A stretch of DNA of 64,000 nt from Trichostrongylus colubriformis (lineage: Eukaryota > Nematoda > Chromadorea > Rhabditida > Trichostrongylidae). The position numbers and the translations under genes are program-made. Below are positions 42,598 through 54,052 of this stretch, one piece after another. The notes beneath the pieces are model-generated. The model was not told the origin of the DNA, ran no database searches, and was given only the letters and a program-made list of their open reading frames with translations. The DNA is taken from the NCBI GenBank assembly GCA_963978905.1, contig OZ022257.1, forward strand, positions 34,935,919 through 34,999,918, read 5' to 3'. Within the stretch, counting starts at the first letter, position 1. Every line of letters begins with the position of its first letter.

Positions 42598-43464
42598 ATG
42601 CTATTGCTATGCAATATTGATGCTTCTTATACCCCCCGTGGTTCTCTTCCTGTTCAGGATCGCCCTCTCAAACGAAAACAGCCCTCCAATTCTCCAGGCG
42701 ATCTATGTGATGATCTAGCTCTTGCTGTGAAAAACTTGACCTCGGATGACGCTCTCCCATCCCATGTCAAGATTATATTGATGCATTTGCTCGATAGAAG
42801 TTCAACAATAGACGATCTACTTCAGCGGAGCCGCGAATTGCAAGAAAGCCTTCATATCCAAAAACTCGAAAATGATCGCCTAAAGAAAGAATTGGAGTCA
42901 TTGAAGCAGTCATCTACTAAAAACTCAAATTCTACCCCTCAGTTATCCTCTCCTAATCCTTCCTCTGCATCTGTTTTAAATTGTTGTAGCGAACATGAGA
43001 GACTTCGCTCTGTAGTGATCTCAGGAATTATCGAGTCTTCTGATCCTAGCTCCACTGCACGAATCTCATATGATTTTGACTGTGTTAGGAAAATACTTAA
43101 TTACTTGTCTATTGAATGTCCACCCCCTACATTCTATAGAATGGGAAGACCTGATGGGAATCGTCCTAGGCTGCTAAAGGTTGTACTCCCTAACACCTTC
43201 TTTCAAAGGCAGTTTCTATCTAGAGCTTCGATGTTGAAACACTTTCCAGTTCCAGGTATTTATGTGAGACCCTCTTTAACTAAAGAGGAAAGAGAGCGTC
43301 TTCGTATGCTCAGACCTGTTAGAAATGTTAGTAGTATTGCTCCCAATAACTCGAATGCTAGAAATGCACCCACTAGTGTGTCCGAAGCCCAACCAACCAA
43401 TAGTACTAGCTCAAAGTTTGTCCCATTATCTCCGAATGATTCTATTAGCTCGTCACACCACTAA
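42598..43464 (+). CDS. LINE ORF1 protein
   Basis: Frame of about 288 codons from the first in-frame ATG at 42598; the frame is open further upstream without an ATG. A coiled-coil-like stretch rich in Leu/Glu/Lys (LLQRSRELQESLHIQKLEND) is followed by Ser/Asn-rich linkers. A second conserved-looking part (SVVISGIIESSD, FYRMGRPDGNRPRLLKVVLP, SLTKEERERLRMLR) matches the nucleic-acid-binding ORF1 layout of many CR1-like elements. It probably coats the element RNA. It stops just before ORF2. Confidence 0.75.
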   Translation: MLLLCNIDASYTPRGSLPVQDRPLKRKQPSNSPGDLCDDLALAVKNLTSDDALPSHVKIILMHLLDRSSTIDDLLQRSRELQESLHIQKLENDRLKKELESLKQSSTKNSNSTPQLSSPNPSSASVLNCCSEHERLRSVVISGIIESSDPSSTARISYDFDCVRKILNYLSIECPPPTFYRMGRPDGNRPRLLKVVLPNTFFQRQFLSRASMLKHFPVPGIYVRPSLTKEERERLRMLRPVRNVSSIAPNNSNARNAPTSVSEAQPTNSTSSKFVPLSPNDSISSSHH

Positions 43465-43466
43465 GC

Positions 43467-46282
43467 CATCCTCGGTATCCTGAGTTTGAAACATGCTGCC
43501 TATTAACTAACATTAGATCCTTAAACAAAAATGCTAGGTCTTTGGTCTACTTAGTGAATACCCTTAATTGTGGCATAGTAGCCATGACGGAGACATGGTT
43601 GAAGAAAATGCATAATTTGTTGCCCTTCCTAGGCGAAATGTCTCAATTCTATGAATTGATTAGATGTGATAGAACACGAAGAAAGGGAGGTGGTGTCGCT
43701 TTCCTGGTGAAGAAATGTTTTTTTCCTGTGACTGTCTTTTCGGAATGTGTTTCTAATGCCTACGAAATTCTGTCGGTGGATCTGCATGTCAACAATGACA
43801 AATATAGGTTCATATTAGTTTACAGAACTCCCAAGTGCTCGCAAGATCATACAAAGCAATTGATCAAGTGTATAAGTGACTTATCTTCCTGTAACTTTCC
43901 TTCTTTGCTCATGGGCGATTTTAATTTTCCAGAAATACTGTGGCATAACGTTTCTTCCTCTTTCTCAGGTGCTGCGAGAGAGTTTTTTGAATTTATCGGC
44001 AATCATAACTATTTTGAGCTAGTTCAATCTCCTACCACGGGGACGCACGAACTCGATTTACTTTTCTGCAACGTGAGTGGTATAGTAAATAGAGTTGATG
44101 TTATTTCGCCTATTGGAACAAGTGATCATTCTACTGTCAAGTTTTTTCTTAATGTCTCAAAACCAGGCAATAGTTTTGTCCTTTCTCATGATTTCAAAAA
44201 TACCGATCTTGTCGGCCTAACTTCTTATCTGGATGCTCTCGATTGGTGGGGTTCTTTTCAGTGCTCAGCCTCCGTGAACGACATGTACGAAACGTTTCTA
44301 TTTATATTAAAACACTGTATGGCATTGTTTGTACCCTTGAAGAAAGTTCCTATCGCTTCGAGGCGAATTCCAAGGTATTTGCGGAAGTTCCTTCTTTGAA
44401 AGAGCAGGCTTACATACAGGCTATTACCTCAGATAAACCGGAGGATTGGGATCACTACAAAAAAGCTTCTGATAAGTTTGAGAAAAAGCTTCATAAATAC
44501 AACTGCTCCATGGAGAAAAAGGTGTTACAGTCTAAAAACAAATCAGCCCTTTTTAAGTATATCAACAATAAAATCAAACAGCGGGAAGAAGTAGGTTTCC
44601 TTAGACTTGACGACGGGTCAATTGTAACTTCTGATTCAGATAGGGCCGAATTACTTGCTAACGTTTTTGAAGCTGCTTATTCTAACCCCAATTTGGGTAG
44701 TCCTCCTCGCTTGCAGTCCAACAGCTTTTCAGGCATGCATGACTCCATATGGTTCAATCGTAGTGAGATTTCTGACTTGCTCTCTAAGTGGCCTAACTGC
44801 TCATCCATCACGCCTGACGATATTCCGTTCCCGTTTATCAAGCTAGTCTTCTCGCAAATTTCTGCTCCGCTTGAGTATCTCTTTAATCTGATCTTTTCTC
44901 GTGCCGAAGTTCCCTGCAGATGGAAGCATGCCATAGTTATCCCGCTTAGGAAAAAGCCTCCCTTTCATGATCCGCAAAATTACAGGCCCATAAGCATTAC
45001 TTCCTTGTTCTGTAGGTTATTCGAAAAGATTATGAAAAAGAGGATTGACCACTACTTGGTTGTAAACAATGTTTTGCCTAGATGTCAGCATGGCTTCAGG
45101 AAAGGCAAATCCACGGAAACGCTGATGCTTGAGTCAATAAATGATTGGACCACACTCCTAGATTCCAAGCAAAATATAGACGTGGTTTATTTCGATTTCC
45201 AAAAAGCTTTTGATAAAGTCCCACATGAACTTCTTCTCCTTAAACTAATTAATGTGGGGATCCATCCTAGGATAGTCACTTGGATAGAAGCGTTTCTCTG
45301 TATGCGCACTTTTCAGGTTACGGTGAACCATTGTCTGTCCACCATTCGCTATGCTCCTTCCGGGGTTCCTCAAGGGGGAGTTTTGTCACCACTCCTCTTT
45401 GCAATTTATGTGTATGATTTGCCTGAAGCTGCTGAAATTGCGGGAATTAAATGCAAAATGTTTGCTGATGAAATTAAAATTTTCGGGAGGATCGAAAATG
45501 GTCAATCGGTTGCACTATTACAAGAAGCCATAGAAGCTGTGTCTCAGTGGTCTTCGGTTTGGAAACTTCCACTCTCGCCAGCCAAATCAAAAATCATTCA
45601 CCTAGGACAAAGTAACCCTCATTCTATTTACTACATTTCTGGAACTCCTGTTGAAAAAGTCAGTTCTACTAGAGATCTAGGTTTTACAGTTGATGCAAAT
45701 CTTTCTTTTGACGAGCACTGTAGGAACTTAGTCAATAGAGCGGAGCACCGACTTTACCTTTTGTTCAAATCATTGTCTTCCAAGGACCCTTCACTACTCA
45801 TCCACGCCTACAAGATATACGTTCGATCTATGCTTGAGTATGGCACTTGCGTATTTTCTCCAGCCAATTCTTCTTTAATCAAGAGAATAGAGAGTGTTCA
45901 AAGCAGCTTCACCAGGAAAGTGCTCATACGGGCACTGGGTTTCACTTATAACAGCATCCCTCGTGGCCTTATCAGAAACAAAATGCTCCATCTTGATACC
46001 CTTCATCTCAGAAGAAAGAAGAATGATCTCTTAATGGTTTACAAAATTTTACATGGACTAGTAGACCTCAAAGTAAGTGAATTTTTCCGTTTAAGACATT
46101 CCACGACCAGAGGTCCAACTCTTAAAATTGTCCTCGAGCGACCCAAGTCCTCACTCAGACGCAAGTTTTTCACCTTCAGGGCAGCTTCTGAGTATATCAA
46201 AATGAGCAAAAACAACTCCATACCGGGATCTCTTAGCGGCTTCAAAAAGGAGCTTTGCCGTTACCTACGTTGTATCAGCTAA
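43467..46282 (+). pseudogene. LINE ORF2: endonuclease plus reverse transcriptase, frameshifted
   Basis: The first segment (to 44399) is an apurinic-type endonuclease: LLTNIRSLNKN, TETWLKK with the metal-binding Glu, RKGGGVAFLV, LMGDFNFPE, and SDHSTV with the catalytic His. A one-base-type shift near 44390 moves to the frame that ends at 46282. That frame has the reverse transcriptase: YRPISITSL, QHGFRKGKSTE, VVYFDFQKAFDKVPHELL, SGVPQGGVLSPLLF. The catalytic box reads FADE (45461-45472) where FADD is expected. The C-terminal RKKNDLLMVYKILHG part is typical of CR1-like ORF2. No ATG precedes the endonuclease. The frameshift and the FADE change both argue that it is inactive. Confidence 0.9.
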
Positions 46283-46489
46283 TACACTCCTCTTGCTCTA
46301 GCCTCACTTCTCATTTCCGTTTACCATGTTGTTTCATGTTTGCTTTGTAATCTTATCCAATTGTCCCTTTCAGCTTTCAGTGTTTGCATTTTATTGAAGT
46401 TGTGTTTTGTTTCTCAGGACTTATTGTGGATTGCTTCTTTTTACATGTACATGCTTACATGTAATAAATTTGAAATTTGAAATTTGAAG

Positions 46490-47230
46490 ATGAGGCCAAA
46501 GAACGTCAGGAGCGTGTCCTGGGGCACGACGGCGTTCAGCGAGTCGGCCCACTCCATGACGCGCTTCCAGGTGGGGACCTTCCTTAGCGTCGGCGTGGCC
46601 GAAGGTGAACTGCCCCTGGCGGCAGCGGGAGATGGCGACATTCAGGCGGTGGTAGTCGTCGAGGAAGTCGGCCGTGTCTGGAGAGAAATGCGTTCTTGTG
46701 GTCAATAAAAGAAGAAATTCCTTTTCTCGTCCTTGAACGGAGTCGACCGTTGTCAACTCCACACCGATTTCTGCCATCGGCTCCTGCAGGCGACGATTGT
46801 GCCCTGTAAAATGTGATAACGCAGATAGCCGCCGCAGGGACGCCCTTACGGAAAAGCTCGCGAATGACCATCCTACACGTGTTGGCCTCGATCTCGTTGT
46901 AGTAAGACTTGCTAGCCGCGCATGCGGATTCGCCCAGGAGGTCTATGAAGGCGAAGGGGACGTGCGGCGTAGGGAACCTGATGATAGAGACCAACATCTG
47001 CCGAGGGGCTGCAGAAGTGCCACTGACCAGTGCTCCTTTGTACGCGACGCGATTGGGGGGCTCTCCGGGTGCGCGCGGGAGGTTGTGACCGAGGGAACCA
47101 CCGGTACGGCTGGCGCCTGGAGCGGGATGCTCATCACACTACATGCACCGTGGAGAGCGAGGTTCGATTCCCGAGGGTCGTTTGCATGAGGTGTTGGTTG
47201 GTGGACGTCACCAATGTACACAAGTCGCGT
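46490..47230 (-). pseudogene. SF1 (UPF1-like) helicase C-terminal fragment inside the LTR element
   Basis: The minus strand shows, in order, RLVYIGDVHQPTPHANDP (like the motif II/III region GDxxQLxPxV), ALHGACSVM, VPSVTTSRAHPE, FAFIDLLGESACAASKSYYN, VIRELFRKGVPAAAICVITF, TTVDSVQGREKEFLLLL (motif V), and DDYHRLNVAISRCRQGQF (motif VI). At least three frame changes occur (near 47040, 46800 and 46600). The end reads LLTFFGLIF; without the LINE the next codon is a stop, 26 bp before the purine tract. UPF1-like helicases unwind RNA or DNA with ATP. Here it is broken and lacks motifs I-Ia. Orientation matches the LTR element. Confidence 0.75.
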
Positions 47231-49074
47231 CCCTTAGCCGTCCTCGATGGCGAGAAGCTGGAGTCCATCGGAGACCCTCCGCAAGGAGGAGAAGATGAAG
47301 AGGGACGTTGACTATCGGCTGCACCGCAGCTACAAGTAGCAGAAGAATACGAGAGAGAATCAGCCGAGTGACCGAGGGGAGGACCACAATCAACTGGCTG
47401 CCTAAATTGTTCACCACTTGATAATGGATGGCTTGGGCCAGGCATCCGATGACGCATCTGGGTGGGGAGGCCTTAAATTCCCAAGGATCCTCTGTCTGAT
47501 TTCCCATCCTGCTTTAATGTGTGAAAATGATGTTATGGAATGAAGTGGCAACAAAAGAGCATAAGATATGAGAAAGGCCGTAGCGATACGAATTATCTCA
47601 ATTTTAATCTGCGAATATTTATTAGAGGATGTTTATATGAATCAGCGATGGGAACGATAATGAAAGAAAATAAAAGATAGGCTGCGAACATATGCTGGGA
47701 ATGCATGCTCCTCATGCTGCGAGATAACAATATTGTAATCCGGGGGGAAAGCCGGTCTCTTTGAAGACCATGAGTCGAGAAAAGCATGAGTTATAGAAGA
47801 AAAACTCAGAGCAGAAAAAATTCAACTGGTTAGCCATTGAGGCAAGAAAAAAATGCAAATTCAGCGGATAGTGCGGATAAAAGGATAAACTGAGTAATAC
47901 TCATTCAAGTGCGATACTGCTGTAAGAGACGGCGAGGGGGTGATGGCGACCCAATTCTGACGGATAAGTTCCATATTGCGTCCATAAGTGTTGATGAGTA
48001 CGATCGACGAGGCGCGGCCAGATGCGCAAATAGACGTGCCGGCGACGATTAGTGCTATGCTACAGGCATTTAGAAAGTTTGGGTATTAGGCGAAAGAGAG
48101 ATTACGTGACTAAGAGAAATCAACTTGCTTATTATATACCTTTCTCAGAAAAGATTCGCAGTCGCCATTTAAGAGGAACCGATAGGTTGAGCATGGCGCA
48201 GCAGCTGTGATCGTCGCTACCTGCACATTTACTTGCCAAGCCCCCAGAGTTCGCATCTCTTGCTGCTCGTAGCTTGAAATTGGACAATTTTTCCGTAGGC
48301 ACCGGCTGAACAATGTCTAGGGGTAAACAGCCGAAACCATACGCAAGTCCGTCTGAGTGCAGGGGTTCTCTGACCCGCCGGGCCGTAGAAAAAATTATTC
48401 AAGAAATTCTGATTAAAGAATATGCAGGTTGAAAAACGAAATAATTTTTTGGTCCGTTTCGCACGGATTTTATTTTTATCTTTTTTTATATGCGACGCAA
48501 TATATTTATTTATGAGACTCCATCTGAAACAATGCCATGGCTACACGAGACGCCTTACTCACCGGTGGACTCCAACATGCCGCAAGAACCTAATATTTAA
48601 CGTCCCATCTTAGCTACAACATTACTGGCGGCTATTTCACGTAATCACAAAACGGTGCACCTTCATCAACTCCGTCGCGGGACAACTCACTTCTCTTCAC
48701 ATCCTCGAGCTCGGCATTCTGTAATCCTGACGCGTCGGTCGGTTTAGACCCCAGGGTAGCGCGCATCTCTAAAAAAATTCGTTCGACGGACAAAGGTTAC
48801 GGTGCCATGAAATCCCATGAACTTTCCCTGAAAGCTAATATAGAAGAAAGGGCTTCGAAATTTGTACTTGGGTGTGCATGGTACAAGCCAAAAAGGACCA
48901 TGAGAAAAGCAACATGGGTCCGTGTCCTTTGTCCGGAGACAGCTGCATGAGCGGAGTTCACACATGCGAAGGCGACCAGCCGTCGGCAAAGTGCGAGTGG
49001 CCATCTCACACCAGCCCAGCTGAACGATGCACCTGAAAACTCCTTGCCATCGGTCCAGCCACATAGCGAGGGGT
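47231..49074 (-). other. Interior of LTR element, unrecognised
   Basis: Short minus-strand frames occur (49081-48797, 48313-48110, 47507-47208). None shows gag zinc knuckles, a protease DTG or reverse transcriptase boxes. The 47230-47500 part may be further helicase sequence too decayed to read. Confidence 0.4.
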
Positions 49075-49092
49075 GAACCACTCGCTGCTACC

Positions 49093-49501
49093 AGTAAGCG
49101 AGCGCGCCCAGCGGAAGGTGCTCTTCATGTGCCTCTGCCTCTAGCCATAGAATATACTGAAATTTATCCTTAATACAAGAACAAATACATAAAAGATTTT
49201 GAAGATATATACAATGAGAGTCGCACGAAAAGGCATAATGGGAAGATACATAATAAGACAATCGGCAAGATGCATGGCACGATATCATAGAGAGATCCTC
49301 CGGAGAGCGGGATGAAGGCTGTCGAGGGCGTCGCCCAAGAGATGGAGAAGAACGGTCCGGGCGTCCTCGGTCCGTGCAGGCAGCTGTCTCCTCGAAGCTG
49401 CGCGTCCTCCCCTTGCCACGCCTTGAAATATTCAAATGAGTCATGGAAAAACACCCCAAGGAAAAACACCCGTTCGATGCCGACGCGGCGAATCCCTTAC
49501 A
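49093..49501 (-). repeat. 5' LTR with adjacent primer-binding site
   Basis: 409 bp. The sequence just inside (minus strand from 49093 to 49075) is TGGTAGCAGCGAGTGGTTC, beginning with the TGG expected of a tRNA primer-binding site. The primer tRNA was not identified. Confidence 0.85.
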
Positions 49502-49704
49502 AGCCTCAAAAATACCAATAGCTTTTGTCGAATTGTTAGTGGCAATGTGCCATATTGCTCAGTATTCTTTCTGGAGTAGAAATATATTTCTTTCATTTCC
49601 TCGCCGGATTCGTTGTGGAACAGAATTCGCTTCTCAAGTGCTTATCGAAAATATAAATTTTAGTGCTTATCGCTGATCTCTGGACAATCAAATCCTAACA
49701 CTAA

Positions 49705-50785
49705 CTAGGGAAGGTATTTCACTTCCCATGGAACTTTGAAATGAGACCCGGGGGGATCGATAGAGCTTCGAACGCTGATTATAACTGTGAAAACCAAAAT
49801 TGCTAAATGGCATTCTGAAGCGAGTTACGAGAGATCAAAGTTTGCCTGTGACACCTCATTGGCGAGGCACTTTGCCATCAGACGGTTTGTCGAAATGGCC
49901 ATTTGCAATGAGACACTTACCACTGTACGCGCTTTCAAATGCTAATCTCAAATCTGTATTCAGAATCTGTCAAACAATTACATGAATGAAGTTATGTTTT
50001 TTTGAAAAAAAGAGTAATACCATTTCATGGTATGTTTGGGAGCCCATAGCGAGCGAGCCATACGTTTTCACGCAAAACCAGTGTGATTTTCATGTTCAGG
50101 GGATCAAATTACCCTGTGGGGCAAGTTTTCAGCCAATTCGAGAATTTGACCAAATCTCGGAAAAATTGATGGGCTATTGGCTGGCAACCCATTTAACAAA
50201 GGAAAAGTCGTTGACCCTCGCCCAGCAAATGCTCTTATTTGGCGCTTGTTACGTGCGTTTAATGTGATGGGCAAGTGTGATAGGTGTGTTTAGGTTATCA
50301 TGTTCAGCTTGCAGGATTTTTCGTGAAAGGATATTCAAAAACTCCTACTTAACTCCTGGCCACCCCTAATTTTCCGAAGTTGGGCCAAAAACTGGATCCG
50401 GCTGGAAATTTGCACAGAGGGGTAATTCGACCACCTACGCGCGAATATCATACAAGGAAACGTTTAGAAGTGAAAGAAAAACACTTACTGACAATGAAAC
50501 ACAAAATGCAAAAAGTACCGCACCGGCGGGAAGCAAACCCACGATATCACGCCTGCGGAACCGGGGCACTACCGCCGAGCCGCGGAGGCCAATACTGGCT
50601 CTGCGCTAGTCATCCTGATTACGAAGCGCCTCGCCATTGAGATTTCACATGCAAGTCACAGGCAAACTTTGACCCCTCGTAACTCGCCTCAGAATGTCAT
50701 TTAGCAATTTTGGTTTTCTCGAAGCTCTATCGATCTTCCCGGGTCTCATTCCAAAGTTCCATGGGAAGTAAAATACCTTCCCTAG
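49705..50785. mobile_element. Tc4/Tc5-like foldback element, TAA duplication, empty site visible
   Basis: The ends CTAGGGAAGG and CCTTCCCTAG lie between TAA copies (49702-49704 and 50786-50788). The right arm of the inverted duplication reads through the target without the insert (near 53120). The arms pair over about 180 bp (GATCAAAGTTTGCCTGTGAC against GTCACAGGCAAACTTTGACC). Inner segments around 50090-50160 and 50370-50430 also pair. Non-coding. Confidence 0.85.
50508..50600 (-). promoter_or_regulatory. tRNA-like module in foldback element
   Basis: On the minus strand an A-box-like CGGCTCGGCGGTAGTGCC and a B-box-like GGTTTGCTTCC (50529-50539) are spaced as in a tRNA, and TTTTT follows (50510-50514). 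The B box departs from consensus. No counterpart is visible in the left arm. Confidence 0.4.
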
Positions 50786-50793
50786 TAAGTCCC

Positions 50794-53112
50794 GAAATAA
50801 TAAGACTAATACAATCCCAAAAAGCGGTACATGGGAAGTGCATCCGAAAGAGTAGAAGATAAAAGATATGGATACAGCTTGAACTAGTCCCTTTTGGATT
50901 GTCAGCGTAGCGACTCACATTCAGAAGGGTGGTCACATGCGAGTGGATATTTTAGGAGCTGCATGGTCCAGGGCAAACCCGGCATTATATCTCCCAAGAC
51001 AGACGTGTCGAAAGGAAGTTATTCGACTTGCTGTTGCAACGCCATCCCAAACAAGGAAATCGCCTTTTTACAGGACCTATTCAGTAGTTCTTAGAAAATT
51101 TTTACTGCGAACTACCAATGATTTTCATTTATTCACTTTCACCTTTACCCATTTATATGTGCATTAATTTTTTACTCACGGGTCAACAGTTGGTGCGAGC
51201 AATTAAATAAGGTCACCCCATAGACAGGGCTAGGAGGTGCGAAGTGAGCTGTAATTATCTTACCGTATACCTACCGTATACTTTATAAACTAAAGACCCT
51301 CACCCACCTCGGATGCAGGCCGCCTCCTGGGTGGCGTGCAAGTGTTCCGACCACTGTTCCAGGAGGTCAGGTCACCAGTGTTGTGTGGAGGGTAATTCAC
51401 TATCAAAATGGCGGAATTAACATTCTTGTGAGACTGAAATATTGTATTATGGACTGTTACAGTAAATAGCATCCACCTTCATCATATGTCATATCTGCTT
51501 TCAGTTATAAATTGTATTTGATGGAAAATGCCCTAACTTAATCATGTAACTAACAAATATCTAACTTTGTTACATATCTAACTTTACAAATATTTGCCTT
51601 TATTCTTCGGCCTTCATCTTTGACATAAGTGGATCAGGTACGTAGCCAAGATCTTGCAATCAGTGATAAATCAATCGTACCGAAGCAAACCCATGGGTGA
51701 CCTGACCCATAGTAGCTGGTTACAGCTGGATGCTGGACGACGCTGGACGACGCCTTCGGCTACACACCCTTGACCCCTACCGTACATACACATAGAGAAC
51801 ATACTGTATCAGCAGAAGAGTAATACCGCTACACACCCTCAGGTAAAGGATTAGCTACCGTTTAATCTGATAGAGTCGTACTTGGGTCTCCGCTGAGGTG
51901 GGGGGTCGTACTAAGCTATTTTCCCCGACACCTGGATGTGAGATCGTGCCCGATTGGACCATGGCAAATTTTTTCGGGCGCATCACCATCCGCAGTGAAA
52001 CCTTCCCAAGTACAAATCGATCGATATGGTATTGCTGCAGCACTACGAGCATTTAGGCGCTCTATCGACGTGAGTTTCACGTTTCTTGGTACGGATTCGC
52101 TACTAACAAATAAAGGATTAACTCTGAATGCCTTGGCTTTTGTACGTTTTACCCGCTCTAATGTGCCTTCCTATTCCGCTGATCTCTGGAGTGCACATTT
52201 TATGAAACTCCACTCTCAGCTTCTGCTGCTCACGATCACCACTCCTTGAACTTTACAGTACAAAATGAAGCTTCCTTTTCGCAGGAATGGTAAGAGCAAT
52301 ATTCGATGTCGATCGATTTTGTGAAGAACGCCTTCATTCCAGCTTCCCTTTGAAGAGTACCGCGATTTCATTCCCAAAGCATGTATTAGCAATAAAGGTT
52401 TTCCATGTACAGAAAGGGTAATATGAACGTCAGCTGCGCCATCCTGTGTCTCCTGAGCTGTAGGGACCAGGGGTATGGGCACATGGAAGCGCCATCAGAG
52501 CACATCATCATCGCCCTGAGACTCTCCCAAATAGAAATCGATCGATACGGCGTTGTTCCACAACCATGAACACTCGGGCGCGTCATCGACTCGGGCCCTC
52601 GATTGTTCTCGTCTGCGTCTTTGAATTTGAGCGCACATGGCTACCTGGTTCGAGCAGCTTGTAAGAGCGGCTGCTGCCAAGCCACATGGGAACCAAGGGG
52701 CATCAACACATTTCCCGGATAAAAATAGATCCATATGCTGTTGCAGCAACGCCACGTCCCGGCCCTCGTTACCTTACTCCAGTGGAGTGATACTTGGGAC
52801 AGTGGATCTCCCTGAAGTACCTCGCTGGCTCACGCATTGATTGAGAAATCTTCAAAAAAAAAAGTTTTTCGAGTCGAAACGGAGGAAGCGGGAGCGTGCC
52901 AATGTATGTAGTTTAGTGGGGCACTCACTGTAGTGCTATTTTCTTCTTGTTTTTCCGGTGCTATTTTTGCCGAAGCTTTCAACTTGAGCCTCAGTTTAAG
53001 GGGACTCTACACCCCTCACGTAAGGCTTAGATAGGTAAAAAAGTACTCTTCTGTGCATAATCTGATGATTGCTGAGCGGATACGGGTGAATGACTACAAG
53101 TGTTTTGGGACT
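50794..53112. other. Spacer of the inverted duplication
   Basis: Contains partial copies of the GGGGGTCGTA MITE family (about 51880-52075 direct, 52490-52600 direct, 52700-52760 possibly inverted). No gene recognised. Confidence 0.5.
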
Positions 53113-54052
53113 TAGTGTTAGGATTTGTTAGTTCAGAGGTCAGCGATAAGCACTAGAACTTATACTTTCGATAAGCACTTGAGAAGCGAATTCTGTTCCA
53201 CAACGAATCCGTGCGAGAAAATGTGAAAGAAGTATATTTCTGCTCCAGGAAGAATACAGAGCAATATGGCACATTGCCACTAACAATTCGACAAAAGCTA
53301 TTGATATTTTTGAGGCCAAAAAAGGGTGGGGGTCGTATTTGGTCCGCGCAGATCTTCTACACCTGGGAGTGCACAAGCAAGGGCCTTCGCCGAGAGCGCC
53401 TAAATGGTCGTGGTGCTCCAGCAACACCATATCGATCGATTTGTATCTGGGAAGGTTTCAAAGCGATGGTGATGGCCCGAAAAAATTTGCCATAGTCCAG
53501 TCGGGCTCCATCCTTACATACTGGGCACATACAGGTGTCGAGGAAAATGGCTTTAATACGACCCCCCCCACCTCAACGGGGACTCAAATACGACCCCCAT
53601 CTGAACATCTCATAACCTTTACAGTAACTACAGCCTTTTGTATTTTATGACTAAGTATTTCATTACTGTAAGTTTTGTGTTGATCACTCACATTGAAACA
53701 TATTTTTTACAAATTACTGAGGGCACCTTTTGTCCAGCCTGGGACCGAGGCTGACATTCAAATGCTTGCACGAATCTAAACAGAAGTCTAACGAGCGGCG
53801 TACTCCGGTGTGATCAATATATCGAGCACTTTGGTCTTTTCCATTTCCTGCCACTGGTATCTCACTCACAGCTGCTCTATATAATGTAGTTGACTGTCAA
53901 CTCAGTGTTTGTTATGGCACAGTCTCTTATGTACAACTGTTTATTAAATAAACAAAACAAATTTTCTTACAAGGAGGAACCGTAAAGCTATACATTAGCA
54001 AGGAATCGATCATACTCAGGTGAGATCGATACAATAGTTAGCATATACATAT

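Larger units (their letters stand above)
42181..46489 (+). mobile_element. CR1/L2-like non-LTR retrotransposon, nearly full length
   Basis: Two open frames are followed by a 200-bp tail that ends in AATAAATTTGAAATTTGAAA, a short iterated 3' end as in CR1/L2-type elements. It is inserted in the interior of the LTR element in the opposite orientation. AGATGA occurs at both junctions (42175-42180 and 46488-46493) and may be the target duplication. The 5' boundary is set only by that match. Confidence 0.85.
41729..49501 (-). mobile_element. LTR element, 7.8 kb, interrupted by a LINE
   Basis: Direct repeats of 409 bp (41729-42137 and 49093-49501) differ at about two positions. They start TGTAAGGG and end CGCTTACT on the minus strand. 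AGCC flanks both ends (41725-41728 and 49502-49505), and the right arm of the inverted duplication shows the empty site near 53320. On the minus strand a primer-binding-site candidate (TGGTAGCAGCGAGTGGTTC) follows the 5' LTR, and a purine tract (GGGGTAAAGGGGGAAGG) precedes the 3' LTR. Without the LINE the interior is only about 2.65 kb. I recognise no gag, protease, reverse transcriptase or integrase, so it is probably non-autonomous. A helicase fragment lies at its 3' end. Confidence 0.85.

Noticed and set aside
47155..47170. Exact B-box match GGTTCGATTCC
   Set aside because: It has no A box at tRNA spacing, and it lies inside the helicase remnant on the opposite strand. Probably chance.
53211..53650. 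Plus-strand frames near the right arm
   Set aside because: They overlap the MITE at 53333-53604 and its flank, and have no domain.
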